Below, one piece after another: positions 1 through 8,200 of a stretch of DNA of 24,596 nt. Source of the DNA: a virus; IMG/VR virus record IMGVR_UViG_3300022744_000094, positions 1 to 24,596 of that record; one strand, written 5' to 3'. The notes below the pieces were generated by a model, which saw nothing but the letters and a program-made list of their open reading frames with translations, was not told the origin of the DNA and did no database searches. Each line of letters starts with the position of its first letter. The first letter of the stretch is position 1. The position numbers and the translations under genes are program-made.

Positions 1-1887
1 CGGGACGTTCCCCTCAAGCGCCATGCCAATCACTCCAGGCTCAGTCTGCGCCTTGACCTGCGCGTCAACCGCGCTGCGCCCAAACGTCCTTGAGTTCGTT
101 GCAACGCTTGCCCTGAGTTCAGCCGCACGGGCAAACCGACCAAGCTGTCCGTAAAAAGCGCGCGCTTGGTTTTGCCCTACTAACGCTTCCACCTTATGAC
201 GCGCAGCCGGGGAAGACAGTGCCTTGAGGACTTCGCGCAATTGGCGCGCGTCGATATTTGGGTCAGAAGCCATTCCCTTCACATTGGCGACAACCTCGTC
301 AATGCTGTCCCGCATCCCATTCATTGCCGATCGACGCTCTGGCCCCGTCATTCCGGCCAACTCTTCAGTGACACGCTCGCGCGTCACCTTTGGGTTTAGG
401 ATGGTCGCGCCAAATTCCGTAGCCTGAACGCGCCGGATAGGGTCTGCTGCCGTATCAAGTGCAGTTCCGTATTCCGGAACCGCTTGCCGAAGTGACGCGC
501 GAATATCTTGCGCTAGACCCCCAGCCGCCGCGCCAAGCGGGGTGTTGCCACCGAGTGCGCCGCCGCGCTCACCACGAGTTGCTGCCGAGTTCAGGGCGCG
601 CGTTGCCCTGTCCAGAATGCGGACCATAGTCGGCTGTTCACCGCGCATGGCAATTTCGCTGTTAGCCTCTTCAATAGCCCACGGGGCTGATGCCTGAAGC
701 CTCTGAATATCTTGTGCAAGTTGCTGACCGGCCGGTGTGTTGAAATCGATTGGCTGGTCATAAGCCGCGTCGTATGCGTTACCGCGTGCCGCTGCCGTTC
801 CGTTCCTGATCGCCGCCTGCCGAGTCTCAACGCCAACTGGAGCGGTGCCGAATGTCTGGTCTAGAGACTGTGTGAGCCATTGGTTTGCTTGTGTTGCGCG
901 CTGCTCAATGGCCTGTCGAGCCGCCGTCGAGCCGGGGCCACTGCGCTGCAACGCGGTGTCCAGCAAGTTCGTGGCTGACTGGCCCGCATCAGCAAGCATA
1001 GACTGCGGCCCCGCCTCCTGAATGCGCTGCGCTCCTGTCTGCGTCAGGGTATCATCGGTAGACAACTGCCGGATAAGTACATTCGCAGCCTGCCGACTAA
1101 TGCCAAGCCTCTGAAGGGCTGCGTCTGATGTGAGATAGTTCATGACGCGCTTTGCGCCTGTCCCAACAGCGCCAGCGACATATGGCGTAGCCGCGCCAAG
1201 GACGCCACCAGCCACACCACCAATCGCAGCACTTCCAGCGCGGTTATCTCCTTCAGCGCGAGTAAATGCGTCAGCCGCCCCAACACCAGACCCAACTGCT
1301 CCAGCCCGAAGAGCCTGCGTTACTGTCGGCATCAAGCGCGTTGCGTTCGCGGCGCCACCGGCAACACCACCAACCCCAAGAGCGCCAAGCGTTCCTACTG
1401 TGCCGGCAATGCCGCCAGCAATCTGCGTTCCCGTGCTAAGGCCACCAAACTGCTTATCGTTGAATCGGTCGCGCGCGCGCTGATAGTCCAGGTTCTCTTG
1501 ATAGTTCCCGCCGCCCAACGTATTCAGGGCCGCGCTCGCTTCGTCCAGTCCGCCGCCAATGATTGGGATACCGCGAGCAGCATCACGGACAAAGTTGTCC
1601 GCTGCATTCGCAATGCCGGTGATGCCACCAGCTTTGGAGCGGTCTGACTGCTCCTTGCTGACATACGCATCCGCAAGCTTGGAAAGCAGTTCAGGTTTCC
1701 CACCCGTCAATTGCGCGCCATGATACTGCGCCTTGATCTGGTCAAGGCTCATCTTGGCGTATGGGTCTTCTGGCTTATGCTGACCGGCTACCGCACTCAC
1801 CAACTCCTCATGGGACGGCTCAACACCATCAGGGGTGGTGATTTCGTAGGTCTGTCCATCAGGCGAGGTGATGCGGTACTTGGGCAT
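1..1887 (-). CDS. DNA ejection / internal virion protein, 3'-truncated
   Basis: The frame stays open for 629 codons from ATG at 1887 down to base 1, so the C-terminus is missing. The start overlaps the stop of the gene before it (TAATG). The N-terminus begins MPKYRITSPDGQTYEI, a short beta-type module (pattern from memory) found at the start of many phage ejection proteins. Residues about 148-245 are very rich in Gly, Ala and Val with few charges, as expected for a segment that enters or crosses a membrane. The rest is mainly polar and helical, rich in Ala, Gln and Arg. It follows two other putative ejection genes downstream of a P22 gp10-like gene, matching the P22 order gp7, gp20, gp16, so I infer a gp16-like role: leaving the capsid with the DNA and helping it cross the host envelope. 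No lytic transglycosylase motif is visible in the part present. Confidence 0.75.
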   Translation of the reverse strand, partial: MPKYRITSPDGQTYEITTPDGVEPSHEELVSAVAGQHKPEDPYAKMSLDQIKAQYHGAQLTGGKPELLSKLADAYVSKEQSDRSKAGGITGIANAADNFVRDAARGIPIIGGGLDEASAALNTLGGGNYQENLDYQRARDRFNDKQFGGLSTGTQIAGGIAGTVGTLGALGVGGVAGGAANATRLMPTVTQALRAGAVGSGVGAADAFTRAEGDNRAGSAAIGGVAGGVLGAATPYVAGAVGTGAKRVMNYLTSDAALQRLGISRQAANVLIRQLSTDDTLTQTGAQRIQEAGPQSMLADAGQSATNLLDTALQRSGPGSTAARQAIEQRATQANQWLTQSLDQTFGTAPVGVETRQAAIRNGTAAARGNAYDAAYDQPIDFNTPAGQQLAQDIQRLQASAPWAIEEANSEIAMRGEQPTMVRILDRATRALNSAATRGERGGALGGNTPLGAAAGGLAQDIRASLRQAVPEYGTALDTAADPIRRVQATEFGATILNPKVTRERVTEELAGMTGPERRSAMNGMRDSIDEVVANVKGMASDPNIDARQLREVLKALSSPAARHKVEALVGQNQARAFYGQLGRFARAAELRASVATNSRTFGRSAVDAQVKAQTEPGVIGMALEGNVP

Positions 1888-2969
1888 TATTTACCAACCT
1901 TCGTAACGGTCCACTTGCTTGGGTCGGTAGCAGGCGCGTCTGTTTTCCCGCCAGCAGCCTTTCGCTTGGCGTCATTTTCACTTTGCTGACGAACAGCCTC
2001 AATGTACGCTTTGCGGGCGTCTTCGGCGTCCTGCTTGTATTGAGGACCAGCCGCAACGGCCATGTTGTAGATGGCAAGTTTTCTGGCGACGTTCTTTTGG
2101 TCTAGGACAGCAGGCTTGTCACCATATGTCGGGACATATTGCTGGTCAGCATTGGAGAACTCTGATGATCCGATTGCAGCGCCAGATTCACGACGAAGCT
2201 GCGCGTTAATAAGGTCGCGCTTTGCTTGGTCTCCCTGCTGGTAGGTCTCTGAAACAAGCGCATTACCAATTCCAAGCGGGATAGGCGCAACAGTTGAGTT
2301 GTAACCGCTCATCAGCTCTTTTGCAACTTCAGGAGTGGATAGCCTTCCATCTGCCATGCGAAGACGGGAGAAGAACCCAGCCGCGTCTGTCTGTTCTTTC
2401 GTCAATGGCTTATTTGATGGGTCAGCGGGACCGCCTGGAATGAACTGAAGGCTAGGTTTCCCATCTTCCCCAATAACGTACTGATACCCATTAGGCACTT
2501 TTGTTGGAACGACCTGCGGCTTGTTCTGCAAGTCTCGTGTTGCTGCAAGAGAGTGCTGGGTAGAGGCGCGGGAGGCTGCAATAGCTGCACGCTTCGACTC
2601 AAGGTCAAGCATCTGCGCGGCCTGTCCCGTCTTGATCTTCAGGCCGGGAAGGTCGGCAATGGTGAAGCTTGCAACGTCTTCCGGCTTTAGCCCAAGATTT
2701 GGATTCGACAGCGCCCTCTGCTTTGCAACCTCAAGAGCCTGTGCGTCACCATCAGGAACGGACGCGAGGATGTCATTCAAGGCCGACAGCCTCTCCTGAT
2801 GCAGTTTCATGTCGTTAAGCTGGAGGTTTTGCTGTCCTAGCTTGTCCTGCTGGATAGCACTCTGTTCCGTGCGCTTTTGCTGCTTCGCGTCGTAATAGCT
2901 TTTTAGGTAGTTATCGACGGGGCTTTCACCCTGAAACGGCTGAAGCGGGATTGAGTTGTCTTGAGGCAT
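1887..2969 (-). CDS. Internal virion / DNA ejection protein (P22 gp20-like by position)
   Basis: A 360-residue protein with no signal peptide or membrane helix. Residues about 20-75 are a Gln/Lys-rich predicted coiled coil, and a second charged helical segment lies at about 300-345. The body is Ala, Gln and Ser rich, typical of podovirus ejection proteins. No enzymatic motif is visible. It is coupled at both ends: its start overlaps the upstream stop as TAATG and its own stop overlaps the next start the same way. Its place between a small gp7-like protein and the large gly-rich protein supports an internal virion role, delivered into the host with the DNA. The assignment rests on composition and context, not on a sequence signature. 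Confidence 0.65.
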   Translation of the reverse strand: MPQDNSIPLQPFQGESPVDNYLKSYYDAKQQKRTEQSAIQQDKLGQQNLQLNDMKLHQERLSALNDILASVPDGDAQALEVAKQRALSNPNLGLKPEDVASFTIADLPGLKIKTGQAAQMLDLESKRAAIAASRASTQHSLAATRDLQNKPQVVPTKVPNGYQYVIGEDGKPSLQFIPGGPADPSNKPLTKEQTDAAGFFSRLRMADGRLSTPEVAKELMSGYNSTVAPIPLGIGNALVSETYQQGDQAKRDLINAQLRRESGAAIGSSEFSNADQQYVPTYGDKPAVLDQKNVARKLAIYNMAVAAGPQYKQDAEDARKAYIEAVRQQSENDAKRKAAGGKTDAPATDPSKWTVTKVGK

Positions 2970-3562
2970 TAGCCGAAGGCTCCCCCGTTAAAAGCACCAA
3001 AGGCCTTTGAGGCGTCAGATGAGAACTGCCTGTAGCCGTTATACGGAGCCATGATGCTGTTCGCGTTCGCATTGCCTCTGTCGGTGAAGTACTGGCCACG
3101 CTGTGCCGCTGCGTTCGCACCAAACTGGCCCGTCTGAGCGGCAGAGCTAAGACCCATGTCCGTCATCCCACCAACGCGGGACAGGTAATTGTTGTAGTCC
3201 TGGAGGTACAGTTGCCCCGTGCGGTCCCCGATGGCCTGCGCCGTCGCGCCAGAGAACAATCCCCCACGGGCGGCACTCGATCCATCAACCGCCCTCTGCG
3301 TGTTCGTGACCATCTGAGATAGGAACGGGCTTTCGGTGTGCTGGCTCAATGCCGCAGCCTGCGCGTCCTTTCCATTCATGCCGAGAAGGCCCTGATACTG
3401 GCTAAGAGCATTTCCTCCAGCTTGACGATACGGAGCGAGGTCGGCGCGCGTCTGCTCATACTGCTGCTTGATTGTATTGTTCGCAGCATCAGCAGCCCGC
3501 TTCTGTGCGTCTGCCGCCTTCTGTGAGGAGAACGCCCCCAAGATTGAACTGACTAGCGACAT
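2969..3562 (-). CDS. Small internal virion / DNA transfer protein (P22 gp7-like)
   Basis: I place the start at ATG 3562 (197 residues, MSLVSSILGAFSSQKAADAQ), because AGAAAGGA lies about six bases upstream. The frame is also open further upstream, but that start would lie deeper inside the acetyltransferase gene. The N-terminus has a short amphipathic/hydrophobic stretch followed by an Ala/Gln/Asp-rich helical region. The C-terminal half is rich in Gly, Ala, Asn and Tyr and ends in a Phe/Gly tail. Small Ala/Gly-rich proteins with this N-terminus commonly precede the larger ejection proteins in P22-like and related podophages, where they are ejected with the DNA. The gene overlaps the acetyltransferase gene by ten bases. 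Function is inferred from composition and order. Confidence 0.65.
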   Translation of the reverse strand: MSLVSSILGAFSSQKAADAQKRAADAANNTIKQQYEQTRADLAPYRQAGGNALSQYQGLLGMNGKDAQAAALSQHTESPFLSQMVTNTQRAVDGSSAARGGLFSGATAQAIGDRTGQLYLQDYNNYLSRVGGMTDMGLSSAAQTGQFGANAAAQRGQYFTDRGNANANSIMAPYNGYRQFSSDASKAFGAFNGGAFG

Positions 3563-3996
3563 TGCAATTCCTTTCTGTACCAATGTTCCGTTGGCTTGAA
3601 ACCCCAACGTCTAAAGACTTCTCTTGCGCGCTCTGCTGACTGTGGAGCCGACAGCACGAAGGCTGAGCATCCCTTCTCCTTCGCCCACCGCTGCGCGTAG
3701 TTCAACAATTTCCGTCCGTGGCCCCGATAGCGAGGCTCGACCCAGAAAAAGATTTCCGCGCACATGAGTTGACCAGATAGAAGGTTCGCCCCGACAGAAC
3801 CTAGAAAGCAGCCAGCGAACTCACCTTCATCCCGCAAGACCGCAGCCAATGCGTCCGTGCTGTCCATCGCATTAAGAACCACAGACCACAGATGATCCTC
3901 GCTGCACGCATCAGACGGATAGCCCGTCTTGGCGAACTCAACAGCCGCTTGAACAATGCGCTCGATGTCCCGTGAAACAGCCTCCGAGACAATCAA
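3553..3996 (-). CDS. GNAT-family N-acetyltransferase
   Basis: A 147-residue protein with the GNAT fold pattern. A beta strand (AEIFFWVEPRYRG, about residues 80-92) leads into the acetyl-CoA pyrophosphate loop RYRGHGRKLL (89-98), which fits the R/Q-x-x-G-x-G/A motif, followed by the helix NYAQRWAKEKGC. A late motif, VFRRWGFKPTEHWYRKEL (127-144), matches the usual GNAT motif B with a C-terminal Tyr. The start codon is TTG at 3996 and overlaps the stop of the collar gene as TTGA; no ATG lies near the expected N-terminus. Family chemistry is transfer of acetyl from acetyl-CoA to an amine. The substrate is unknown: a virion protein, a host protein or a small molecule are all possible. Its position inside the tail and ejection genes is unusual and suggests late expression. 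Confidence 0.88.
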   Translation of the reverse strand: MIVSEAVSRDIERIVQAAVEFAKTGYPSDACSEDHLWSVVLNAMDSTDALAAVLRDEGEFAGCFLGSVGANLLSGQLMCAEIFFWVEPRYRGHGRKLLNYAQRWAKEKGCSAFVLSAPQSAERAREVFRRWGFKPTEHWYRKELQCR

Positions 3997-4256
3997 GTCT
4001 TAATCACGAAGTTAGCCAGCACAGGAAGCGCTGTGCTGCCCAATGCTGCGTAAAGGTCAGGATAGGTCGTGGACGAGAATGAAGACCCGTCGCACAGCAG
4101 GAACCCATCGGGGACAGTAGTGGCAAAGTTCCGCACCGCAACGCCGGTCGGGACCAGATAAATCTGGTAGTCGAGAAGCGCTGTCAGGAAGCCGACAATC
4201 TCCCGGTCATCCTGATGAAGCTTTGACGGGATGTTGGGGCGCTTGCGGCGGGCCAT
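3993..4256 (-). CDS. Mini tail-collar domain protein
   Basis: An 87-residue protein. After a basic N-terminus (MARRKRPNIPSK), residues about 47-86 (VPDGFLLCDGSSFS, then YPDLYAALG and LPVLANFVIKT) match the core of the phage tail-collar domain, in which P-x-G-[FWY]-x-x-C-[DN]-G is followed by YP-x-L and an LP-x-L strand. In full-size tail fibres this domain sits near the tip or collar. Here it is the whole protein, with no shaft and no large C-terminal part. It starts in a TAATG overlap and ends overlapping the TTG start of the acetyltransferase. It is probably a virion component of the tail. It could also be a trimmed remnant of a fibre, but it has a clean start, intact coupling and no internal stop. 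Confidence 0.7.
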   Translation of the reverse strand: MARRKRPNIPSKLHQDDREIVGFLTALLDYQIYLVPTGVAVRNFATTVPDGFLLCDGSSFSSTTYPDLYAALGSTALPVLANFVIKT

Positions 4257-4774
4257 TACAGGGCCGGCTTCTGACCGATAGCCATCTTGATCAGGTCGTA
4301 TAACCTGCCCTTGTAGCCAGGGCTTCCAACCTCGGCTGGCATCACGGCGTTGTTGATGCGCTCCTTATCCAACATCATGCCAATGTTGTTTGATGCGTTC
4401 TTCAGGGACTGCTCACGCCCCATCGGTGAGGTTCGACCACGGCGCAACAAGTCCTGCTGCTGCAGCCGCTGCATCATGGCCTCATATTCACCCGGGGCCA
4501 TTGGCTGTATTTGCACCCTGTTTGGGCTCCCATACGGCATGATGGACTCATTGGTGATGTAGGCTTCCGGCAATTTCTGCCCCGCCAAGTCCTCCGGGAG
4601 AACGCCTCCTCCGTTGGCATCACGCCTGCGCTGGAGTTCCATCTGCATCCAGTGCTGCGTGCGCGGGTCTTTTTGCTGGGCGAGAACCGACAGAAGCGTT
4701 TGTCCGACAGGACCGCCCTTGCCAGCGTTGTACTGGGAGAGGAGGTCTTGCAATGCGTTTTTCTTTTCGGCCAT
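4256..4774 (-). CDS. Phage protein of unknown function between tail hub and collar genes
   Basis: A 172-residue protein that I do not recognise. It is soluble, with no membrane segment. Residues about 1-55 look helical (ALQDLLSQYNAGKGG, then RTQHWMQMELQRRRD), a Gln/Met-rich stretch lies at about 88-112, and the C-terminus is helical. The start overlaps the stop of the tail-hub gene (TGATG) and its stop overlaps the next start (TAATG), so it is co-translated with tail genes. A tail-assembly or minor virion role is likely from context only. Confidence 0.6.
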   Translation of the reverse strand: MAEKKNALQDLLSQYNAGKGGPVGQTLLSVLAQQKDPRTQHWMQMELQRRRDANGGGVLPEDLAGQKLPEAYITNESIMPYGSPNRVQIQPMAPGEYEAMMQRLQQQDLLRRGRTSPMGREQSLKNASNNIGMMLDKERINNAVMPAEVGSPGYKGRLYDLIKMAIGQKPAL

Positions 4775-6195
4775 CAGTGCGCCCCTGTCGATACATCAGC
4801 GTGCGCGGTCAGGAAGACAACATCAACGCTGTCGCTCACGCGAAACTTGATGATGCGCTGCCGGAAACTGCCCATTGCGTGCCACACTGCCCGCCATGTG
4901 TTCTCGCCGATTGGACCCATGCCCGCGTTTCGAGCGTCCGACCATGTCTTGCCGCCGTCATCTGAATGGCTTTCCATGACAATCGGGGCTGTCCCATCCA
5001 CAAGACCGACACCGGATTCAATCTGTAGTTCCAGCCTCGGCATGAACATCCGTCGCCCGCTGTCGTTGATTTGCGGCGTCGTGACCTCTCGAACGATACC
5101 CGTCCCGTTCTCGGTCAGCGTGTCAGCCTGGAGTTCGTACAGATTGCCGTCTGAAGCCCCCACGATCTGCTTGGAGCCGTTCAGCGTGTACGTGTTGGCA
5201 TCCCAGCCCCCGAGAGGCTCGGCACCCATGCTCCACGTCCCTGACTTCCGGTAGGACCAGAGGTTGGTGCTTACGTCCCAAGCCAGTGTCCATTCATTCG
5301 GAGCCGTGAGGATGTAGAAGAGATGTCCCCGTTGCTGGTACGAAAACGCACGCAGCGTAGTCAGGTCTGACACCGTCTCAAGATAGCCGTCAACCTGTGG
5401 CGTGCTGATCTTGCGGGGCGAGTATCCTTCCGCCCGATAGACCGACACGCCTCCCGCCCGACCATCACGCCCGACCCATGTAAGCGCGTTGTCCACGGTA
5501 ACTGCCGAGTCCCGTGAAACGCAGCCAATGGATGCGGAGGCCGTCGCAGTACGTGCGAAGGCATCTGCACCGGCATCCCCAGTCGGCCCCCAAAACTCAG
5601 TCGTTGCCGTGCCTAGCAGGGCTATTTCATTGCCTACCTTTCGCACCGCAACCAGCTTATCGCTTTCCGCTTCAGCCGTGGCAAAGTCCAATGCGCTGTA
5701 GGTGGACGTGTTCGTCAGCTTCCACCGGAACCGGCCTGAGTTGCGAACCGCCACGATGGAGTAAGAGGCAACAGATGCGGTGCTGATGGCCTGCTCGAAA
5801 CTCCCGCCCGTTTCCTCGGACAGAACACCGGAGGGCGTGTCGTAAGAGTAGGTCTTGAGGTCGGCGACGATCTGAATCTGATTACCGTTGTAGGACAGGT
5901 CGCAGGCCAGACCGCCTTCAATCTCACCGATATCGGTTGTTACCCCGCCCGATGTGACGCTGTAGAGCCTCGTCCCTGCCACCACGTAATGCACATCGGA
6001 GGCCGTAATCTGCCCACGAATGGTTGAACCGATGGAGGCGAACAGTGCCTTTCCCGGAGTGCCATAAAGCGCAACGTCCGTGCGCCCCTCCCCAGCGACA
6101 GGCTCCGAGTACATATTGACCATGGAGACCATCCCAGGCGCAGTGCTGCGGCCTCGGCCAAACGACTTGCCAAGTGGGATGTTTATCCGGCCCAT
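4774..6195 (-). CDS. P22 gp10-like packaged DNA stabilization / tail hub protein
   Basis: I choose ATG 6195, which overlaps the previous stop as TAATG and gives 473 residues, essentially the length of P22 gp10 (472). An ATG at 6219 in the same frame would overlap the spike gene by 25 bases. The N-terminal region (GKSFGRGRSTAPGMVSMVNMYSEP...) has the familiar layout of this family, with conserved VNMYSEP and GTPG segments. The rest is a run of short beta strands with repeated aromatic, Gly and Asp turns, consistent with a beta-propeller. In P22 gp10 forms a hexamer below the gp4 connector and holds the DNA in the head. It sits after connector and spike genes and before ejection genes, as expected for a short-tailed phage. 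Confidence 0.82.
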   Translation of the reverse strand: MGRINIPLGKSFGRGRSTAPGMVSMVNMYSEPVAGEGRTDVALYGTPGKALFASIGSTIRGQITASDVHYVVAGTRLYSVTSGGVTTDIGEIEGGLACDLSYNGNQIQIVADLKTYSYDTPSGVLSEETGGSFEQAISTASVASYSIVAVRNSGRFRWKLTNTSTYSALDFATAEAESDKLVAVRKVGNEIALLGTATTEFWGPTGDAGADAFARTATASASIGCVSRDSAVTVDNALTWVGRDGRAGGVSVYRAEGYSPRKISTPQVDGYLETVSDLTTLRAFSYQQRGHLFYILTAPNEWTLAWDVSTNLWSYRKSGTWSMGAEPLGGWDANTYTLNGSKQIVGASDGNLYELQADTLTENGTGIVREVTTPQINDSGRRMFMPRLELQIESGVGLVDGTAPIVMESHSDDGGKTWSDARNAGMGPIGENTWRAVWHAMGSFRQRIIKFRVSDSVDVVFLTAHADVSTGAH

Positions 6196-7523
6196 TACGT
6201 GGCTCTGGAGACCAGCCATTCATTGGGCTGGCGCGTTGGGAAATAGTCGAATGTCCTGATATGGCAATTCCCTTGCACGCCGCCAACCGTGGCGCTTCCA
6301 AGTTCAAGCTTTGTGATGGTCGGGATCGTTGCCGTCGCGTCTGTTGTCACCGCCGCGCCATTGAAAGAGTACGCAAGGTCGTTGGATGCGAATGCTATTG
6401 CGGCCTTGTAGTTGGTCGAGTTGACGAATGTCCCGTCCAGCGGGCCCTGCTGGGCAGACGTGTTCAGCATCGTGTATCGCGCCGTATCCCCCGCAGCCGT
6501 GCGAAGGACCGCGATGCGGTTGGCACCCGTCGCGTCATTGAAATCGAACACGGTCTGGGCGTTTGTTGCGTCCTGCCCCGGGCTTGCCCTGCCCGCTACA
6601 ACTACAGTCCCCGAAGTCGCAGAGAACTCAGTCGAGAGTGTGCGGATGCAGCTATCTGCAGTGCGGGCCACGCTCACTGTGGTGGTGGGGATGTAGGAGG
6701 ATGGGAAAGTTCCAGCCTCAAACTGGAACCCGTAGAGGTAAAACCCCTTCGTGACGTCCCCCGTGTAACTCGTTGACACCCCATCAATGGAATGGTTGAG
6801 GAATACAGTGGCAGAGGCAGAGATTGTGGCGGCTGCCGTCACAGAGCAGCGGAACCAGCCGTTTGCATAGCTTTCTATCCGAGAAGAGGTTGCGCCCGCT
6901 CCCGTTGAAACAACAACCGCAGACGTCAAGTCAAAGAAAGCGTGAGCATTTGCAGCAAATCCGCCTGTACCAAGGGCAATTTGGAAATACCTTCGCCCGA
7001 TGTCCTTCAGCCAAAGACTGCAAGTGTAAGTAGTTCCAGAGACAACCGTGATGTCCTGCGTTGGCCTATGCGGCGCGTTGTTGGCGCTTTCAAGGCTCTG
7101 ATCCGCGTTGGATGTACCGTCAGGAGATACCGTCTGGTTGGCCGTGACCGTGACTTCAGACTTTACCCATGTTGCATTATCAAACGTCTGTGACTGTAGC
7201 CCAATGTTCGTCCTGCTCGCTTCCATCAGAAGCCCAAGCACCTCCCCGCCTGAACCGTATTCAATGCGAGGCGTATTCGTGGCAGAGGCTATGAGAAGCC
7301 CGCTGGGGCCACGGTACATTGATTGGTTCCCGCCCGTGAACGTGAACGCGCTTGTGAGCGTGGTGACAGTCGGCGCAGCCCCCGCAGCCTTGATGACCAC
7401 TTGGCCGGTTGACGCTCGGAAACTAATCCCGTCATGGACGCCAGGAGCGCCATAAGCACCCTCAAACGAATGCCGAGAGTGGGGCCTGACGTGGGGTCTG
7501 ACGTGAGCGTGCAAGCGGCTCAT
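6195..7523 (-). CDS. Lectin-like tail or head-spike protein
   Basis: A 442-residue secreted-type beta protein without a signal peptide. After an odd His/Arg N-terminus (MSRLHAHVRPHVRPHSRH), residues about 95-285 form a carbohydrate-binding-like module. It begins LLMEASRTNIGLQSQTF, continues to PDGTSNADQ and SLWLKD, and closes with FEAGTFPSSYIPTT. This pattern is common in phage head-spike and fibre proteins. Residues about 290-440 look like a concanavalin-type/LamG sandwich (VVVAGRAS, FDFNDATGANR, AYSFNGA, ELGSA). I infer a surface adhesin that contacts host glycan. It lies directly before the tail-hub gene, whose start overlaps its stop. There is no clear ribosome site, and GGCAGA about ten bases upstream is the best candidate. 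Confidence 0.75.
   Translation of the reverse strand: MSRLHAHVRPHVRPHSRHSFEGAYGAPGVHDGISFRASTGQVVIKAAGAAPTVTTLTSAFTFTGGNQSMYRGPSGLLIASATNTPRIEYGSGGEVLGLLMEASRTNIGLQSQTFDNATWVKSEVTVTANQTVSPDGTSNADQSLESANNAPHRPTQDITVVSGTTYTCSLWLKDIGRRYFQIALGTGGFAANAHAFFDLTSAVVVSTGAGATSSRIESYANGWFRCSVTAAATISASATVFLNHSIDGVSTSYTGDVTKGFYLYGFQFEAGTFPSSYIPTTTVSVARTADSCIRTLSTEFSATSGTVVVAGRASPGQDATNAQTVFDFNDATGANRIAVLRTAAGDTARYTMLNTSAQQGPLDGTFVNSTNYKAAIAFASNDLAYSFNGAAVTTDATATIPTITKLELGSATVGGVQGNCHIRTFDYFPTRQPNEWLVSRAT
7479..7502 (-). repeat. Two 12-bp tandem repeats at the 5' end of the spike gene
   Basis: On the plus strand GTGGGGCCTGAC is followed directly by GTGGGGTCTGAC (11 of 12 bases identical), and a partial third unit GTGAG follows. 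On the coding strand this gives the repeated HVRP of residues about 7-14. The result is a short basic and His-rich N-terminus that looks recently expanded. Confidence 0.8.
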
Positions 7524-7526
7524 AGG

Positions 7527-7847
7527 CTATTTCTGCCCCAAACGATATGTGACCGTGCCTGACGTGTAAGCCGTGCAGTTCAGGCGATACTGGACGTCAA
7601 TCTCTGGCTCATCCACGAGGACAGCAACCTCAGTCGAGTTCAGCGACCATGAGGCGACTGTGCCGAGAGCATCCGAAGACACGTCAATCCACGATGAACC
7701 GCTGTCCGTGGACCGCTCAAGTTTCACCGTGGCAACGCCTGAACTCAGGTTGACCGAGAAGGTCCCGGGCATGGGAAAGAATGCAGATGACTGGCCCGTA
7801 GCGGCAAATGTGCCAGTGACAGGCTGTGCTTGGGATGGAAATGGCAT
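7527..7847 (-). CDS. Small phage structural protein, beta-rich
   Basis: A 106-residue protein with start supported by AGGAGAT four to five bases upstream. It has a run of beta strands with the pattern FAATGQS, FSVNLSSGVATVKLERSTDSGSSWIDVS, then YRLNCTAYTSGTVTYRLGQ. The layout (a strand ending in LERS-x-D-x-G-x-x-W, then a C-terminal YRLNC-x-x-Y-x-SG-T-x-x-YR) recurs in small tail or neck proteins of many phages. There is no catalytic motif. It lies between a connector-type gene and the lectin-like spike and could serve as an attachment or cap protein for it. The role is inferred from context. Confidence 0.65.
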   Translation of the reverse strand: MPFPSQAQPVTGTFAATGQSSAFFPMPGTFSVNLSSGVATVKLERSTDSGSSWIDVSSDALGTVASWSLNSTEVAVLVDEPEIDVQYRLNCTAYTSGTVTYRLGQK

Positions 7848-7855
7848 GATATCTC

Positions 7856-8200
7856 CTAGAAGTAGACGCTTTTGACGGGCTCTTTTGCAGAGCGTTGCGA
7901 CACATGCCGCTCAAGGGCGCGGAAGCCAATGTCGCCTAGCAGGTAAGGTGCTGACGAGTTTGGGCCGCGTCCGAAAATCTCAGCGCACTGACCGGCGACA
8001 ATCTGCGCGTATGGAAGAGCCGCAGCATCCGGGATGGCGTCATCGAGCCAGTAGCACAAGGATTCCTCAATCAGCCATACGCGCACCTTGGAGGCTCGAC
8101 GGCTGATCTTGTCGGACGTATCCGCGTCAAGGCTCTCAACGCCGATCAGCCCGAGTTCTTCGGCGACCAGCGTGTACAGTTCATTATTGGTGATGCTCAT
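7856..8200 (-). CDS. Putative head-tail connector / adaptor protein (gp4-like)
   Basis: A 114-residue, mostly helical protein (NNELYTLVAEELGLIG, VRVWLIEESLCYWLDDAIPDAAALPYAQIVAGQCAEIFG). The size, helix content and place (after capsid genes, before the gp10-like gene) fit the family of small head-tail connectors, such as P22 gp4 or HK97 gp6-type adaptors, that sit under the portal. Its ATG overlaps the upstream stop as ATGA. No specific signature residue fixes the subfamily. Confidence 0.55.
   Translation of the reverse strand: MSITNNELYTLVAEELGLIGVESLDADTSDKISRRASKVRVWLIEESLCYWLDDAIPDAAALPYAQIVAGQCAEIFGRGPNSSAPYLLGDIGFRALERHVSQRSAKEPVKSVYF

Noticed and set aside
1142-1483. Ala/Pro-rich plus-strand reading frame
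   Set aside because: Antisense to the gly/ala-rich part of the ejection protein; its Ala/Pro content is the mirror image of Gly/Ala codons.
4511-5254. 247-residue plus-strand reading frame
   Set aside because: It lies opposite the well-supported tail-hub gene and the unknown gene after it; composition is typical of an antisense shadow (Pro, Ser, Cys, Arg) and no ribosome site or family is seen.
6174-6776. 200-residue plus-strand reading frame
   Set aside because: Antisense to the lectin-like spike gene; rich in Arg and Cys without recognisable domains.
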